Source of the DNA: a virus
Virus record (IMG/VR): IMGVR_UViG_3300043446_003430
Span: 1 to 54,653 of that record
Strand: one strand, 5' to 3'
Length of the DNA: 54,653 nt
Shown piece after piece: positions 1 through 7,804 of this stretch (positions within the stretch are counted from its first letter, which is position 1; each line of letters begins with the position of its first letter). The notes under the pieces were generated by a model that was not told where the DNA came from, searched no databases, and saw only the letters and a program-made list of their open reading frames with translations. The translations under genes and the position numbers were made by a program.

Positions 1-326
1 CCTGCAAAGGCAGAAAGCAATTTTAGATTGTTTGCTCCAATGATACTGAAATCAGTATTGTTGCCGTCGCCTATTTGGCGCATTTCGAAGAATATATTGT
101 CTCCGGTTATGTTGCTTGGCAAAGCAAATGATCCGATTCTATTCGACGCTCCACTTTGAATGAAGGTCGTGTCACCACCAGTTGTGATCTGGTTGACGTA
201 TATCATGTTTCCGGAAGAATTGCCCGCTGTTGCAGACAATGCTCCCGGCGTTTGTGCCATAACTGTTGAAAACAGTCCTAAGACTGCTGTAAAGAATATA
301 AACTTTACTATGTTTTTTGTGTTCAT
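1..326 (-). CDS. Curlin-like secreted protein (C-terminus beyond window)
   Basis: The gene starts at 326 and runs off the left edge, leaving 108 visible codons. My translation begins with a typical Sec signal peptide: Lys at 4 and 8, a hydrophobic stretch to about residue 22, then a probable VMA|Q cleavage site. The mature part is rich in Asn, Gly, Gln, Ile and Ser, with units such as FIQSGASNRIG and RQIGDGNNTDF that resemble the Q-x-G-x-x-N pattern of curlin (CsgA/CsgB) repeats. Its ATG overlaps the csgG stop as ATGA, so it is the third gene of a csgF-csgG-curlin operon and the likely export substrate. It could instead be a fibre or adhesin with curlin-like repeats. The repeats are loose and the C-terminus is missing, so the family call is moderate. 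Confidence 0.6.
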   Translation of the reverse strand, partial: MNTKNIVKFIFFTAVLGLFSTVMAQTPGALSATAGNSSGNMIYVNQITTGGDTTFIQSGASNRIGSFALPSNITGDNIFFEMRQIGDGNNTDFSIIGANNLKLLSAFA

Positions 327-1126
327 GGTTTTTTACTCTCCTGTTTGAATTTCCAGATGTTCATTTTTTCACCCTGATAGATAATGTCTATCACGGCTTT
401 TTCTATGGCGCTTCGAACCGCAATTGTATTTGGTTCGTTGGCGGTTATGCCAAGTTCGGATTCTACGGGTATGGTCCCGTGCTCGTAGAACTTGAATAGA
501 TTGCCATTCAAGGCAACACTGGAAATTGTCTTAGTTACTGCAACACTTAAAAGTATTTCTCCTGTTTGCACACTCACAAATCTTAATGATACTGTTACAA
601 CATCCTTACGATATTGTGTTGTGCCAGATATGCCAAGCACACTTGCTCCTGCTCCTCCTGTAAGAATATTACTGTCGTATCCTATAATTCCACCTTCAGC
701 AAGTATTCCTGCAAATAACATTGGTGCCAATTTTTCCGAGTTCTTTCCTTGAAAACTTTCTCTCGTTTGCAAAATGAGTTGTCGCTCCTTGATTACATTA
801 TCAAGACTTGTTCTTTCAAGAACTTGAAACCAACTTCCGTTTCCTGCTTGTCTTAATGCGTCAATCAGCCAACTTTCTGCTCCTTGTGTGACTGCCGCAG
901 AAAACGAAGCATAGTTATCAGCTACTTTTCTTGCACCAGTCTTGTCGGCAAATCCATAAACACCGATGGTTATTCTTGGACCATCTATATTTGGCAAACC
1001 ATTCAACTCCTTTTCCATCGGAGAGGTCTGAGTTTTTGGCTGTTCAAGTATTCCTGGTTTACTTTTTATAGAAGCACACCCACTTAGTAACAGAATTGAT
1101 AATATGAAAAGAACATACTTTTTCAT
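323..1126 (-). CDS. csgG: CsgG-like curli secretion channel lipoprotein
   Basis: This is a 267-aa homologue of CsgG, the outer-membrane lipoprotein that forms the nonameric curli export pore. Residues 1-17 are a lipoprotein signal with lipobox LSGC (Cys17). The core carries family landmarks: GVYGFADKTG near 55-64, WFQVLER near 99-105, EGGIIGYDSN at 144-153 and QTGEILLSV near 187-195. In the stretch that lines the constriction of E. coli CsgG, this protein reads NYASFSAAV, which seems to keep the key Phe but replace the neighbouring Asn with Ser. That alignment was done by eye. A longer reading frame extends to 1234, but the Met at 1126 precedes the signal peptide and overlaps the csgF stop as ATGA, so I chose it. 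Length is close to E. coli CsgG (277 aa). Confidence 0.9.
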   Translation of the reverse strand: MKKYVLFILSILLLSGCASIKSKPGILEQPKTQTSPMEKELNGLPNIDGPRITIGVYGFADKTGARKVADNYASFSAAVTQGAESWLIDALRQAGNGSWFQVLERTSLDNVIKERQLILQTRESFQGKNSEKLAPMLFAGILAEGGIIGYDSNILTGGAGASVLGISGTTQYRKDVVTVSLRFVSVQTGEILLSVAVTKTISSVALNGNLFKFYEHGTIPVESELGITANEPNTIAVRSAIEKAVIDIIYQGEKMNIWKFKQESKKP

Positions 1127-1587
1127 CCGTTTGGTGGTGGGGTTAAGGAACCGACTGGTACGGTTATTTGCGTAGTACTTCCACTTACTGGGTCTATTAT
1201 ATAAAGTGTGGCAAAATCTCCGTTTCTTTGCCAAGTAATAGTTGCGCCGCCTTGAAGATTTATAATACCGAATGTTTGACCGCTTGCGTTGAATATCTGG
1301 TCAGTAACTTGAGAAGCCAGTTGAGAGTATATTCTGGCTTGAAGATTGTTTATAAACGTGTTTAAAGGGGTATTCTGAGCCTGTATGATGGCTTGTTGGG
1401 CTTCGTTCTTGGCGGTGTCTTTGATGGATTGCTTGCGTGTTCTTGCAAGATTTTCCATAGTCATAGCTGTGCTGGAGTATCCCACACCATTAAATGTGGC
1501 AGATTTGAAGCCATGAACCATATCACTTGGGTATAAATTCCCAACTAAACAGGTCGCCAATACTACTAATAACACATTATATCTCAT
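1123..1587 (-). CDS. csgF: CsgF-like curli assembly factor
   Basis: This 154-aa protein resembles CsgF, the small periplasmic/extracellular factor that binds the CsgG pore and couples export to nucleation. A signal peptide covers about residues 1-20. The region after it, with HGFKSATFNG near 25-34, matches the conserved N-terminal pore-binding segment of CsgF (Phe and Asn/Gly rich). The C-terminal half contains LNTFINNLQARI and a hairpin-like segment ending DPVSGSTTQITVP, equivalent to the E. coli DRKTGQTSTIQV region. It is first in the operon and overlaps csgG by 4 bases. No SD sequence is visible before the ATG. Confidence 0.8.
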   Translation of the reverse strand: MRYNVLLVVLATCLVGNLYPSDMVHGFKSATFNGVGYSSTAMTMENLARTRKQSIKDTAKNEAQQAIIQAQNTPLNTFINNLQARIYSQLASQVTDQIFNASGQTFGIINLQGGATITWQRNGDFATLYIIDPVSGSTTQITVPVGSLTPPPNG

Positions 1588-1651
1588 ACATTATAGATAT
1601 AATATATACAAACAATACCGTTATAATATTTTTATATACGTGTATATATCT

Positions 1652-1891
1652 TCAAGATTCTGGCTTGAACAATTCGTCTATCTGTTTCTTGTTGTCTGGT
1701 TGATTTGGAAACTTTCCTAATACCATTGTGCAATGTGCGGCTAAAAGTCCTTCACAATAACCTTTCCACCATTCAAGTTTCCTGCCTTCTCGCTTGGCAT
1801 ATGGTTCAAGTTTTTGTTTAGCATCATTCAACATCTCTTCAATGAGAATGTCGGCGGCAAGATAGCCACGAATGCGGTCATCGTTTTTCAT
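1652..1891 (-). CDS. Hypothetical protein, 79 aa
   Basis: I do not recognise this small soluble protein. It is mostly helical in appearance, with charged residues and WWKGYCEGLLAAH in the centre. Its ATG overlaps the stop of the RNA ligase gene (ATGA at 1888-1891), so the two are probably translated together. No signal peptide or membrane segment is seen. Confidence 0.7.
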   Translation of the reverse strand: MKNDDRIRGYLAADILIEEMLNDAKQKLEPYAKREGRKLEWWKGYCEGLLAAHCTMVLGKFPNQPDNKKQIDELFKPES

Positions 1892-2910
1892 TCTTTATAC
1901 TTCTCCAAGTAACGATTGCTGATGGTCTTGAAACTCATACGACCCTTCAATACTTCACTGTATGTTTCGCATATTGGACGCCAAACAATGCCTTCAGCGG
2001 GAGTGCCGTTTGCATAATTCAAATTGCTGGCAATATTCAAAAGATAATCCACATCCTTTAAGCCAAGGTTTGCGGCGAAATCAAGTTTATATACACACTT
2101 TACAACTTTCAACCCGTGCTTTTGAGCAAAAGAGCATAGTTCGGTATAACCGAGATACTTGCCACTATCAATGTCAAACAAGTTGAACAAGTATAGTTCG
2201 ACTTCCTTGAGACCAAGACGATTTGCTTGAATGCCCGTACCAACCATTTCACCTTGAACACAAAGATTGCGAGATTCACTGCGAAGAATCTCTTCAAGTT
2301 TCAGCTTGCGAGCCATCTTCCAATGTGCATTATCTTCTGTTTCCTTTAGGTTGAGGTTACGAGAACACACGCCAAACTCATCGTCCCTTCTATATGCAGT
2401 AAAACTTGTGCCGTCCATTTTGAGTGTGCCAATAAGCACAAGACCTTTTGATATTGCTTCATCAAGAACTCTTGGTTCGGATTGTAATCTGACTTCATCA
2501 GTTTTATGTAGAAATGCTGGGAAATTGCCCTTGACGGTTCCAGATAGATGGGCAGGAATGACAGGTTCGTATTTTTCGACACCAACAATGTTTGTTACAT
2601 CCTGTCCAACTTCATATTCACCTTGAGGTAATAAACTAATCGGTAAAGCCAATCCTTGTGAAAGTTGCCCACGAAGGCGGATTGTTTTGACACGAAGTGG
2701 TTTGTCTTTCTCTTTGCGAAGATGGTCGTTCCAAGAAGCAATAGGAAGAACACTATCAATTTCAAAATATACACATTTGTCCCCGACATTGAACTCATTC
2801 TTTTTGACCACACATTCCCATCCAAGCACCTTGGCACAAAGAATGGCATCTGCCCCAGCAATAGGCTTGAGGTCGGATATTACTTGGATTGATGCGAGTT
2901 TTCGGTCCAT
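1888..2910 (-). CDS. RNA ligase (DRB0094/Rnl5-like)
   Basis: This is a 340-aa nucleotidyltransferase-type RNA ligase. The N-terminal ~115 residues look like the OB-fold domain of the DRB0094 family (ASIQVISDLKPI, then CVYFEIDSVLP). The adenylation motif I is KMDG with Lys164, preceded by LIGTL. Later nucleotidyltransferase motifs include VCSRN near 181, QGEMVG, EGIVWRP and a C-terminal FKTISNRYL. The frame extends to 2946, but Met at 2910 starts the conserved N-terminus. It would seal 5'-phosphate and 3'-OH RNA ends. The phage also encodes a kinase-type PNK and a 2H phosphoesterase nearby, suggesting an RNA repair set. A TTGACA-type promoter lies just upstream. Confidence 0.85.
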   Translation of the reverse strand: MDRKLASIQVISDLKPIAGADAILCAKVLGWECVVKKNEFNVGDKCVYFEIDSVLPIASWNDHLRKEKDKPLRVKTIRLRGQLSQGLALPISLLPQGEYEVGQDVTNIVGVEKYEPVIPAHLSGTVKGNFPAFLHKTDEVRLQSEPRVLDEAISKGLVLIGTLKMDGTSFTAYRRDDEFGVCSRNLNLKETEDNAHWKMARKLKLEEILRSESRNLCVQGEMVGTGIQANRLGLKEVELYLFNLFDIDSGKYLGYTELCSFAQKHGLKVVKCVYKLDFAANLGLKDVDYLLNIASNLNYANGTPAEGIVWRPICETYSEVLKGRMSFKTISNRYLEKYKE

Positions 2911-2918
2911 AACATACC

Positions 2919-2946
2919 AGAATACAATATAATAATAGTTTGTCAA
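2919..2946 (-). promoter_or_regulatory. Sigma70-like promoter of the RNA ligase gene
   Basis: On the minus strand a -35 TTGACA (complement of 2941-2946) and a -10 TATTCT (complement of 2919-2924) are separated by 16 bases. The ligase ATG is at 2910, leaving a very short leader. Confidence 0.5.
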
Positions 2947-2954
2947 TATTTTTT

Positions 2955-2962
2955 TATTTATA
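2955..2962 (+). promoter_or_regulatory. TATTTATA element before the GT9-like gene
   Basis: TATTTATA on the coding strand, 18 bases before the ATG at 2981. The same octamer recurs on the coding strand before several structural genes. Its reverse complement is the T4 late promoter TATAAATA, so its orientation and function are open. Confidence 0.35.
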
Positions 2963-2980
2963 CCATCTTAGTTATATCAT

Positions 2981-3823
2981 ATGTCGTTGAGCGAAAAAAT
3001 ACTATTGGCTGGTCCTTGGGTAGGTGAATTTGGCTATGAATTGTTTTGTTGGCAGGCTTATGTCAGGAAATTGTCAAGAAAATTTGATAAAACCATAGTG
3101 ATGAGTAGACCTGGTCACAAATACCTCTACGAGGATTTTTGCAGCGAATATATAGAATTTGATCCAAAGAGCTATAAAACCAGAAAGCATCAGTGTTTTG
3201 AATTTGATCCAGAGGTTGACGAAGATACACCGGCAAAAAATGTGACAATAGATGCAGCCAAAGATATTATTAAAAATACACATCATACATTTTATCTGGA
3301 TGGGAATTTTGATATCGGAATGAGATATAATGCAAAAAGAGGAGTAATAGACACGCAAGATTTATTCTTTAAGGAACAGGAATATCACAAATATGATTTC
3401 AAAGGAAGCCTGTCATTTGATTTAATATTTCATTGCAGAAACAAATCAACAGGAAAGGAAAGAAACTGGGGACTTTACAATTGGAAAAAATTATATGAGT
3501 CTTTACCAAAAAATTTAAATATTGCATGTATAGGAAACAAGGAAGCATTTTATATAGAAGGGACCACCGATTTAAGAGGTATAGACACAAAGGAATTGGT
3601 AGGAGCAATAAATAACACCAAACTTATATTGGGACCAAGCAGCGGACCTATGCATCTAGCCAGTTTGTGTGGAGCAACTCACCTAGTATGGAGCGCGGAA
3701 TGCAATAGAATAAGATATGAAAGAGATTGGAATCCATTCAAAACCAAAGTTATTTTTTATAGCAGAGAGGGGTGGTGCCCCAACCCAGAAGAGATAAATA
3801 AACTAATTTTGACCCATATTTGA
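2981..3823 (+). CDS. Glycosyltransferase family 9-like protein
   Basis: This 280-aa protein resembles heptosyltransferase-type (GT-B) glycosyltransferases. The N-terminus reads LLAGPWVGEFGYELF, a Gly-rich loop after a beta strand. Near residues 217-226 is GPSSGPMHLASL, matching the GT9 G-P-x-S-G-P-M-H-L-A donor-site motif. It would transfer an activated sugar to an unknown acceptor, such as host LPS or a virion protein. It is one of only three plus-strand genes in the window, apart from the main glycosyltransferase cluster at 10.8-15.9 kb. Neighbours give no clue to substrate. Confidence 0.7.
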   Translation: MSLSEKILLAGPWVGEFGYELFCWQAYVRKLSRKFDKTIVMSRPGHKYLYEDFCSEYIEFDPKSYKTRKHQCFEFDPEVDEDTPAKNVTIDAAKDIIKNTHHTFYLDGNFDIGMRYNAKRGVIDTQDLFFKEQEYHKYDFKGSLSFDLIFHCRNKSTGKERNWGLYNWKKLYESLPKNLNIACIGNKEAFYIEGTTDLRGIDTKELVGAINNTKLILGPSSGPMHLASLCGATHLVWSAECNRIRYERDWNPFKTKVIFYSREGWCPNPEEINKLILTHI

Positions 3824-3835
3824 AGGCTTTATATA

Positions 3836-3843
3836 TATTTATT
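3836..3843 (+). promoter_or_regulatory. TATTTATT element before the 527-aa gene
   Basis: A variant of the recurrent TATTTATA element on the coding strand, 13 bases before the ATG at 3857. Judged by its tag, the gene it precedes is a probable internal-head protein, so a late promoter role is plausible. Confidence 0.3.
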
Positions 3844-3856
3844 ATAACAAGAACAT

Positions 3857-5440
3857 ATGATTTCACTACTTTCTTTAATCAACGAAGCTTTGGGCGGCAA
3901 GGAATTTTACGATCAACTCGTAAGTCCGTCATTCAAATCGCAGGACACATTTCCTGTAAAGATGGATTTCGTCGTTGATAACAAGAAAGTAGAAGTAAGC
4001 ATTCCCGTCAAGATCACTATGAAAAACCTCCAGCGTGAGGTTGAGCAGTATATGAAGGCTCCTCCGGAAATGAAAGCAAAGCTGGACACATATGCATATT
4101 GGTATGACAATTTCAACAAGCTTGTTTTCCAAAGTATGGGAGAAAGTGATGCTTGCTTGTTTTTGGCGGCTTGCGGATATTGTTCTGCCAATACTGCTCT
4201 TGATCAAAACATTCTTGAAGCGGCCAAACTTTATACAGCAACCAAGAAAGACTTTGCAACAGCGGAAGGAAAACAAGCACTTGAAGCCATTTCATCGAAC
4301 GTAAAGAGTAATCTGAAAGACGCTGATCTTGCGTTCCTAGCCAGATATCCAAATAGTGCTTATGCCAATCTATTGCTGCCAAAGAAAGATTACTCTGGCA
4401 AGAAGATTGAAAAAGGAGCCAAGAAGGGTCAAGATGACATCTTCAGCGAAATTACAGTTTCAAACGCAAAGATTCCAAACTTCAACACATATGTGAAGTA
4501 TTATCTCCAGCACAACGGCGAAGTATCAAAAGAGCAGCTTTACAAGGATCTTGAGTCCGGCGCATTCACAATCAGCGGCACCAAGATCAACTCATTCCTT
4601 ATCAACCTCATATTCCCAGGCAAGAAATGGGCAGGCAAGATTGACCCAGCCACCATTGATCGTTGGATGATACGAGTGTTCTTTGATGAACCATTGAAAC
4701 ATATGGTTGATAATGAAATCGGTGATTGGATCAACCATCTACCGGATGAAAGTGGCGAAGAACAAGTTGACGAAAAAGAAAAGAAACCAAAGCTTTCGCC
4801 GGAAGAGCAGCTGCTTGCCAAGAAAAAGAAGGCACTTGAGGCAAAGAAGAAAGCTATCGTGAATAGTATAGTGATGAAACTGTTTGGTGATGATGTCATT
4901 CGCCAGAACCTTGTGAAGATACTTCATGAGGAAGCAAACAAGATTGGTCTTACATCATATCAGCTACAGGCACTTGCTTGGGTCAACATTCGTGAAAGAT
5001 ATGAGGAACCAGCCGCCAAGTTCGCAAAGTTTGAAGATGTTATGGATTATGCACAGGAAGCCGCCAACACAATCATGGCAATAGATCCAAACACAAACTC
5101 CGTGATGAACACCATCAAGATTCTTTCATCCGGTCCAAGATTCAAGTTCACCAATCCAGCACAGGTTGTTGATACTATTGAGAATGCTGGCAGATATGAA
5201 AAGGTATATGTGTTGCCGCCAAAGATTGTAAAGGACAAGAAGGAAAAGGGCTCAACCATACAATATGAGAAACTCAAGGTGGGTCTGATTGATGACAACA
5301 AGGCAGACATATATGACCTCAAGGTCTCAAAGAAAAAGCCAATTCATACAGTAAATGGTGCTTCCAAATCAGAAACACTGAACAATGCGTTGAAGTGGAT
5401 TATGGCATATAATCCACCGCAAGCAGCGAAAAATCCATAA
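3857..5440 (+). CDS. Unknown 527-aa protein with capsid-targeting-like N-terminus
   Basis: I do not recognise the family. The first 14 residues form a short amphipathic helix with I8-N-E10 followed by Ala. This fits the (I/L)xE prohead-protease motif used by T4-type capsid-targeting sequences, and similar starts occur on several other proteins here. The body is soluble and mixed alpha/beta, with a very charged Lys/Glu helix near residues 295-335 (KKKALEAKKK) that may be coiled coil. There is no signal peptide or membrane segment. It is monocistronic on the plus strand and ends 10 bases from the convergent gene at 5451. Packaging into the head is an inference from the tag only. Confidence 0.75.
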   Translation: MISLLSLINEALGGKEFYDQLVSPSFKSQDTFPVKMDFVVDNKKVEVSIPVKITMKNLQREVEQYMKAPPEMKAKLDTYAYWYDNFNKLVFQSMGESDACLFLAACGYCSANTALDQNILEAAKLYTATKKDFATAEGKQALEAISSNVKSNLKDADLAFLARYPNSAYANLLLPKKDYSGKKIEKGAKKGQDDIFSEITVSNAKIPNFNTYVKYYLQHNGEVSKEQLYKDLESGAFTISGTKINSFLINLIFPGKKWAGKIDPATIDRWMIRVFFDEPLKHMVDNEIGDWINHLPDESGEEQVDEKEKKPKLSPEEQLLAKKKKALEAKKKAIVNSIVMKLFGDDVIRQNLVKILHEEANKIGLTSYQLQALAWVNIRERYEEPAAKFAKFEDVMDYAQEAANTIMAIDPNTNSVMNTIKILSSGPRFKFTNPAQVVDTIENAGRYEKVYVLPPKIVKDKKEKGSTIQYEKLKVGLIDDNKADIYDLKVSKKKPIHTVNGASKSETLNNALKWIMAYNPPQAAKNP

Positions 5441-5450
5441 TAGCTGCTGA

Positions 5451-5669
5451 TTACAGCCACTTTTTCACATCGTCGCTGTTTTTATATTTTCCGGTCTTAG
5501 CAGCATCCTTGACTTGCTTGGCAACAGCCTTATCAAGTTCCTTGGCCATTATATTTACAGGATGCATATCATACAGCTTTCCGCCGTCAGTAAGATAATA
5601 ACGATTTTCTCCAGACTCAAGTCTTACAACCTTGTTGTCTGTAAAAAATACAGCATCGTCAATCTTCAT
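5451..5669 (-). CDS. Hypothetical protein, 72 aa
   Basis: A small unrecognised protein. The N-terminal half looks like a compact beta fold (DAVFFTDNKVVRL, RYYLTDGG) and the C-terminus is Lys-rich and helical. Its ATG overlaps the stop of the 2H phosphoesterase gene as ATGA (5666-5669), so it is likely co-translated and may be functionally linked. Confidence 0.65.
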   Translation of the reverse strand: MKIDDAVFFTDNKVVRLESGENRYYLTDGGKLYDMHPVNIMAKELDKAVAKQVKDAAKTGKYKNSDDVKKWL

Positions 5670-6067
5670 TGCATTTCTTTTACTTCACCACTTAGCTTGA
5701 ACGATGCATCAACCGGAGTCCAAACCGCAATCTTATTGCTGTCTACTGCCTTACCACCGTCTTTTACATTAACCGCTACAGTGATATGTGGAATAAGATT
5801 CTTGCTATAAAAACCGACTACTCGCACTGCAATAGCATTGTCGCTAACACCATAATGGGTCACATCAAGCTTTTGACTTGTGCCAAGATATTGCTGTAAA
5901 AAGGCTGGTGTATTGCCCATAGCAATCGTCATATGATGACAAACCAGCTTCCAACCGTTGTCTCGTAATAGAACAGGAAGACGAACACCATTCACTTTGA
6001 TGTTGTCTTCTGCCCACTTGACAAGTTTCAAGTGGGATTTTTCATCTAAAACGACTGCGGTATACAT
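5666..6067 (-). CDS. 2H phosphoesterase-like protein (cyclic phosphodiesterase)
   Basis: This 133-aa protein has the two signature H-x-T-x motifs of the 2H phosphoesterase superfamily: HMTI (His45, Thr47) and HITV (His94, Thr96), 49 residues apart. The context around the second, PHITVAV followed by a Gly-Gly turn and VDSNKI, resembles the cyclic phosphodiesterase domain of fungal tRNA ligase. Family members open 2',3'-cyclic phosphates on RNA ends or cleave cyclic oligonucleotides. Its placement among clamp-loader genes and near RNA ligase and PNK favours RNA end healing. An anti-defence role such as that of the 2H enzyme Acb1 (T4 57B) is the main alternative. Length is close to a minimal 2H domain. 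Confidence 0.75.
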   Translation of the reverse strand: MYTAVVLDEKSHLKLVKWAEDNIKVNGVRLPVLLRDNGWKLVCHHMTIAMGNTPAFLQQYLGTSQKLDVTHYGVSDNAIAVRVVGFYSKNLIPHITVAVNVKDGGKAVDSNKIAVWTPVDASFKLSGEVKEMQ

Positions 6068-6071
6068 ATGC

Positions 6072-7025
6072 TTATTTGATTGCTCTAAGGATGTTGATCA
6101 CCGTAGCCATGAAGTTGATCTCCTTGTCTACGACAGAAGCATCGTGAAACTGACCCTCTGCTAAAATAAGTATAACATCGGCTTGGTTTTCGGGGGCATA
6201 ATCAGATACCTTTTCATACATCTCTGTATATAGATCGCTGAAGTTCTTCAGTCCATTATCAGCGACCAATTGACGGATGTTGGAGAACGCTTCTTTCCTG
6301 TTTGTATTCTTCAACATCTCGACCAACTTGGACTTGATATCACCTTGCAATACATCCTCTTTGGCAAGTTTAAGCTCACCATCGATCACGCCGCGCTGTG
6401 CGGTATTGATAATGGCGCGAATATCGGGATAGTGACTGTTGACGAGCAACACCACACCATCCTTGTCAAACTTGATCTTTTCAGACTTGAGAATGTTTAC
6501 AATGTTGGCGGCAACATCCTTCTTGGTAGGAGGATGAATTGCATATGCTTGGCATCTGGACTGGATCGGTTCGGTGATGCGTTCATGATAGTTACAAGTC
6601 AGGATGAACCGAGTGTTCATACTATATGTTTCCATCGTGTTACGCAGACCAGCTTGACCCGCCGCAGTAAGATAATCAGCCTCGTCAAGAATGATCACCT
6701 TCAGACCATTGAATCCAATCGTGGAGGCGAAGTTCTTGATCTTTACACGAATCGTGTCAATGCCGTTATCGTCAGAAGCATTGATGTAGAGCACATCGCA
6801 CTTGATGCTTTTCGTGATAAGTTTAGCCAGAGTAGTCTTGCCAGTACCCGCGCCACCATATAAGAGAAGATGAGGAATATCATTTTCTTTGATGTATTGT
6901 TTTACCTTTTCCTTGAGCGTATCGTTGCCGACATAATCTTCCAGCTTTGTGGGACGATACTTCTCGCACCACAAACTATGCTCGACATTCTCGGTTTTCT
7001 TTTCGTTTTCTTCCAAGAAGTTCAT
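6072..7025 (-). CDS. 44: Clamp-loader ATPase (gp44-like)
   Basis: A 317-aa AAA+ ATPase of the RFC/gp44 type, which opens and loads the sliding clamp on primed DNA. It begins with the typical LWCEKYRPTKLEDYVG. Walker A GGAGTGKT lies at 57-64, Walker B VIILDEAD at 110-117, sensor 1 ILTCNY at 141-146, and the SRC arginine-finger motif at 156-158. The reading frame extends upstream to 7127, but that part lies inside the clamp gene; Met at 7025 follows the clamp stop by one base and matches the family start. No gp62-type small subunit is visible in this window. Confidence 0.95.
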   Translation of the reverse strand: MNFLEENEKKTENVEHSLWCEKYRPTKLEDYVGNDTLKEKVKQYIKENDIPHLLLYGGAGTGKTTLAKLITKSIKCDVLYINASDDNGIDTIRVKIKNFASTIGFNGLKVIILDEADYLTAAGQAGLRNTMETYSMNTRFILTCNYHERITEPIQSRCQAYAIHPPTKKDVAANIVNILKSEKIKFDKDGVVLLVNSHYPDIRAIINTAQRGVIDGELKLAKEDVLQGDIKSKLVEMLKNTNRKEAFSNIRQLVADNGLKNFSDLYTEMYEKVSDYAPENQADVILILAEGQFHDASVVDKEINFMATVINILRAIK

Positions 7026-7026
7026 C

Positions 7027-7755
7027 TTAGTTGTCAATTTCCTTCTTGATAAGGAAGTATGAAGCATCAAATTCCTTGCTACTGAAAGAGATGTTGGAAA
7101 TACCAGCGGTGGCGACCTTGAACACAATTCCGCCCATCCCGCGACACTTGCTCACGATCTCCTTGAAATAGTTGGCGTTGAAACTGATAGGCTTGTCGAG
7201 CTTATCCTTGCCAGCAATAGGAGCCACATCCAGCTTGATACGGCTTGTATTCACGCTGCTATAACCAATCACCAGTTCCATCTTATCCTTCTTGTTCATA
7301 AGAAGAGTAAATGTCTCGGCGTCGGTCAATGCGCCCTTGGCCTTGATATACTTGTCGATGAAGTTGTCATCCATAGGAATTTCAACGTCATAAGACTTGA
7401 TTTCCTTTACCTTTGGAGCGGCGGGAATAATAGACAAATCCGCGAGCAGAACGGTGGAATCGGTGGAGCCATCTGACACGGACCAACTGATTGCACGATC
7501 ATCGATCTTGTTGACAGACACATTGATGGTATCTTCAAGAACACTGATCATCTTCTTGAGTTGGGCAGTATCATAAATACCATATTCTCCCTTGTCGATC
7601 TTGATGGCAGAGAACGAAACAATGCCAGCCAGCGTCTTGTCCTCGGACACAAAGTTGGTCTTTACACCATCTCCGTCCGATACGATCTTCACGGATTCAA
7701 TCGTTCCGTTCAGGTTATATAGTTCGATGAACTTGCTTAGTTCTGTTTTATTCAT
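7027..7755 (-). CDS. 45: Sliding clamp (gp45-like processivity factor)
   Basis: At 242 aa this is close to T4 gp45 (228 aa) and has the two-domain pattern of trimeric PCNA-like clamps, with alternating strands and short helices. It sits directly upstream of the clamp-loader ATPase and downstream of the DNA polymerase, the T4-like order. It would tether the polymerase to DNA and, in T4, also activates late transcription. Identification rests on overall pattern and context, as this family has few invariant motifs. A TTGACA -35 sequence lies about 40 bases before the ATG. Confidence 0.85.
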   Translation of the reverse strand: MNKTELSKFIELYNLNGTIESVKIVSDGDGVKTNFVSEDKTLAGIVSFSAIKIDKGEYGIYDTAQLKKMISVLEDTINVSVNKIDDRAISWSVSDGSTDSTVLLADLSIIPAAPKVKEIKSYDVEIPMDDNFIDKYIKAKGALTDAETFTLLMNKKDKMELVIGYSSVNTSRIKLDVAPIAGKDKLDKPISFNANYFKEIVSKCRGMGGIVFKVATAGISNISFSSKEFDASYFLIKKEIDN

Positions 7756-7771
7756 AATAGTAGAGTGTGAA

Positions 7772-7801
7772 TATATTGGCTTGTTTTTATAAACTTGTCA
7801 A
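7772..7801 (-). promoter_or_regulatory. Sigma70-like promoter of the clamp gene
   Basis: A minus-strand TTGACA (complement of 7796-7801) is followed after 18 bases by AATATA (complement of 7772-7777). The -35 is a perfect consensus; the -10 is weaker and its exact register is uncertain. Confidence 0.4.
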
Positions 7802-7804
7802 GCA

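Noticed and set aside
5440-5475. Bidirectional terminator at the convergent gene ends
   Set aside because: Only a 4-bp stem (gctg/cagc) with a short T run inside the minus-strand CDS; too weak to call.
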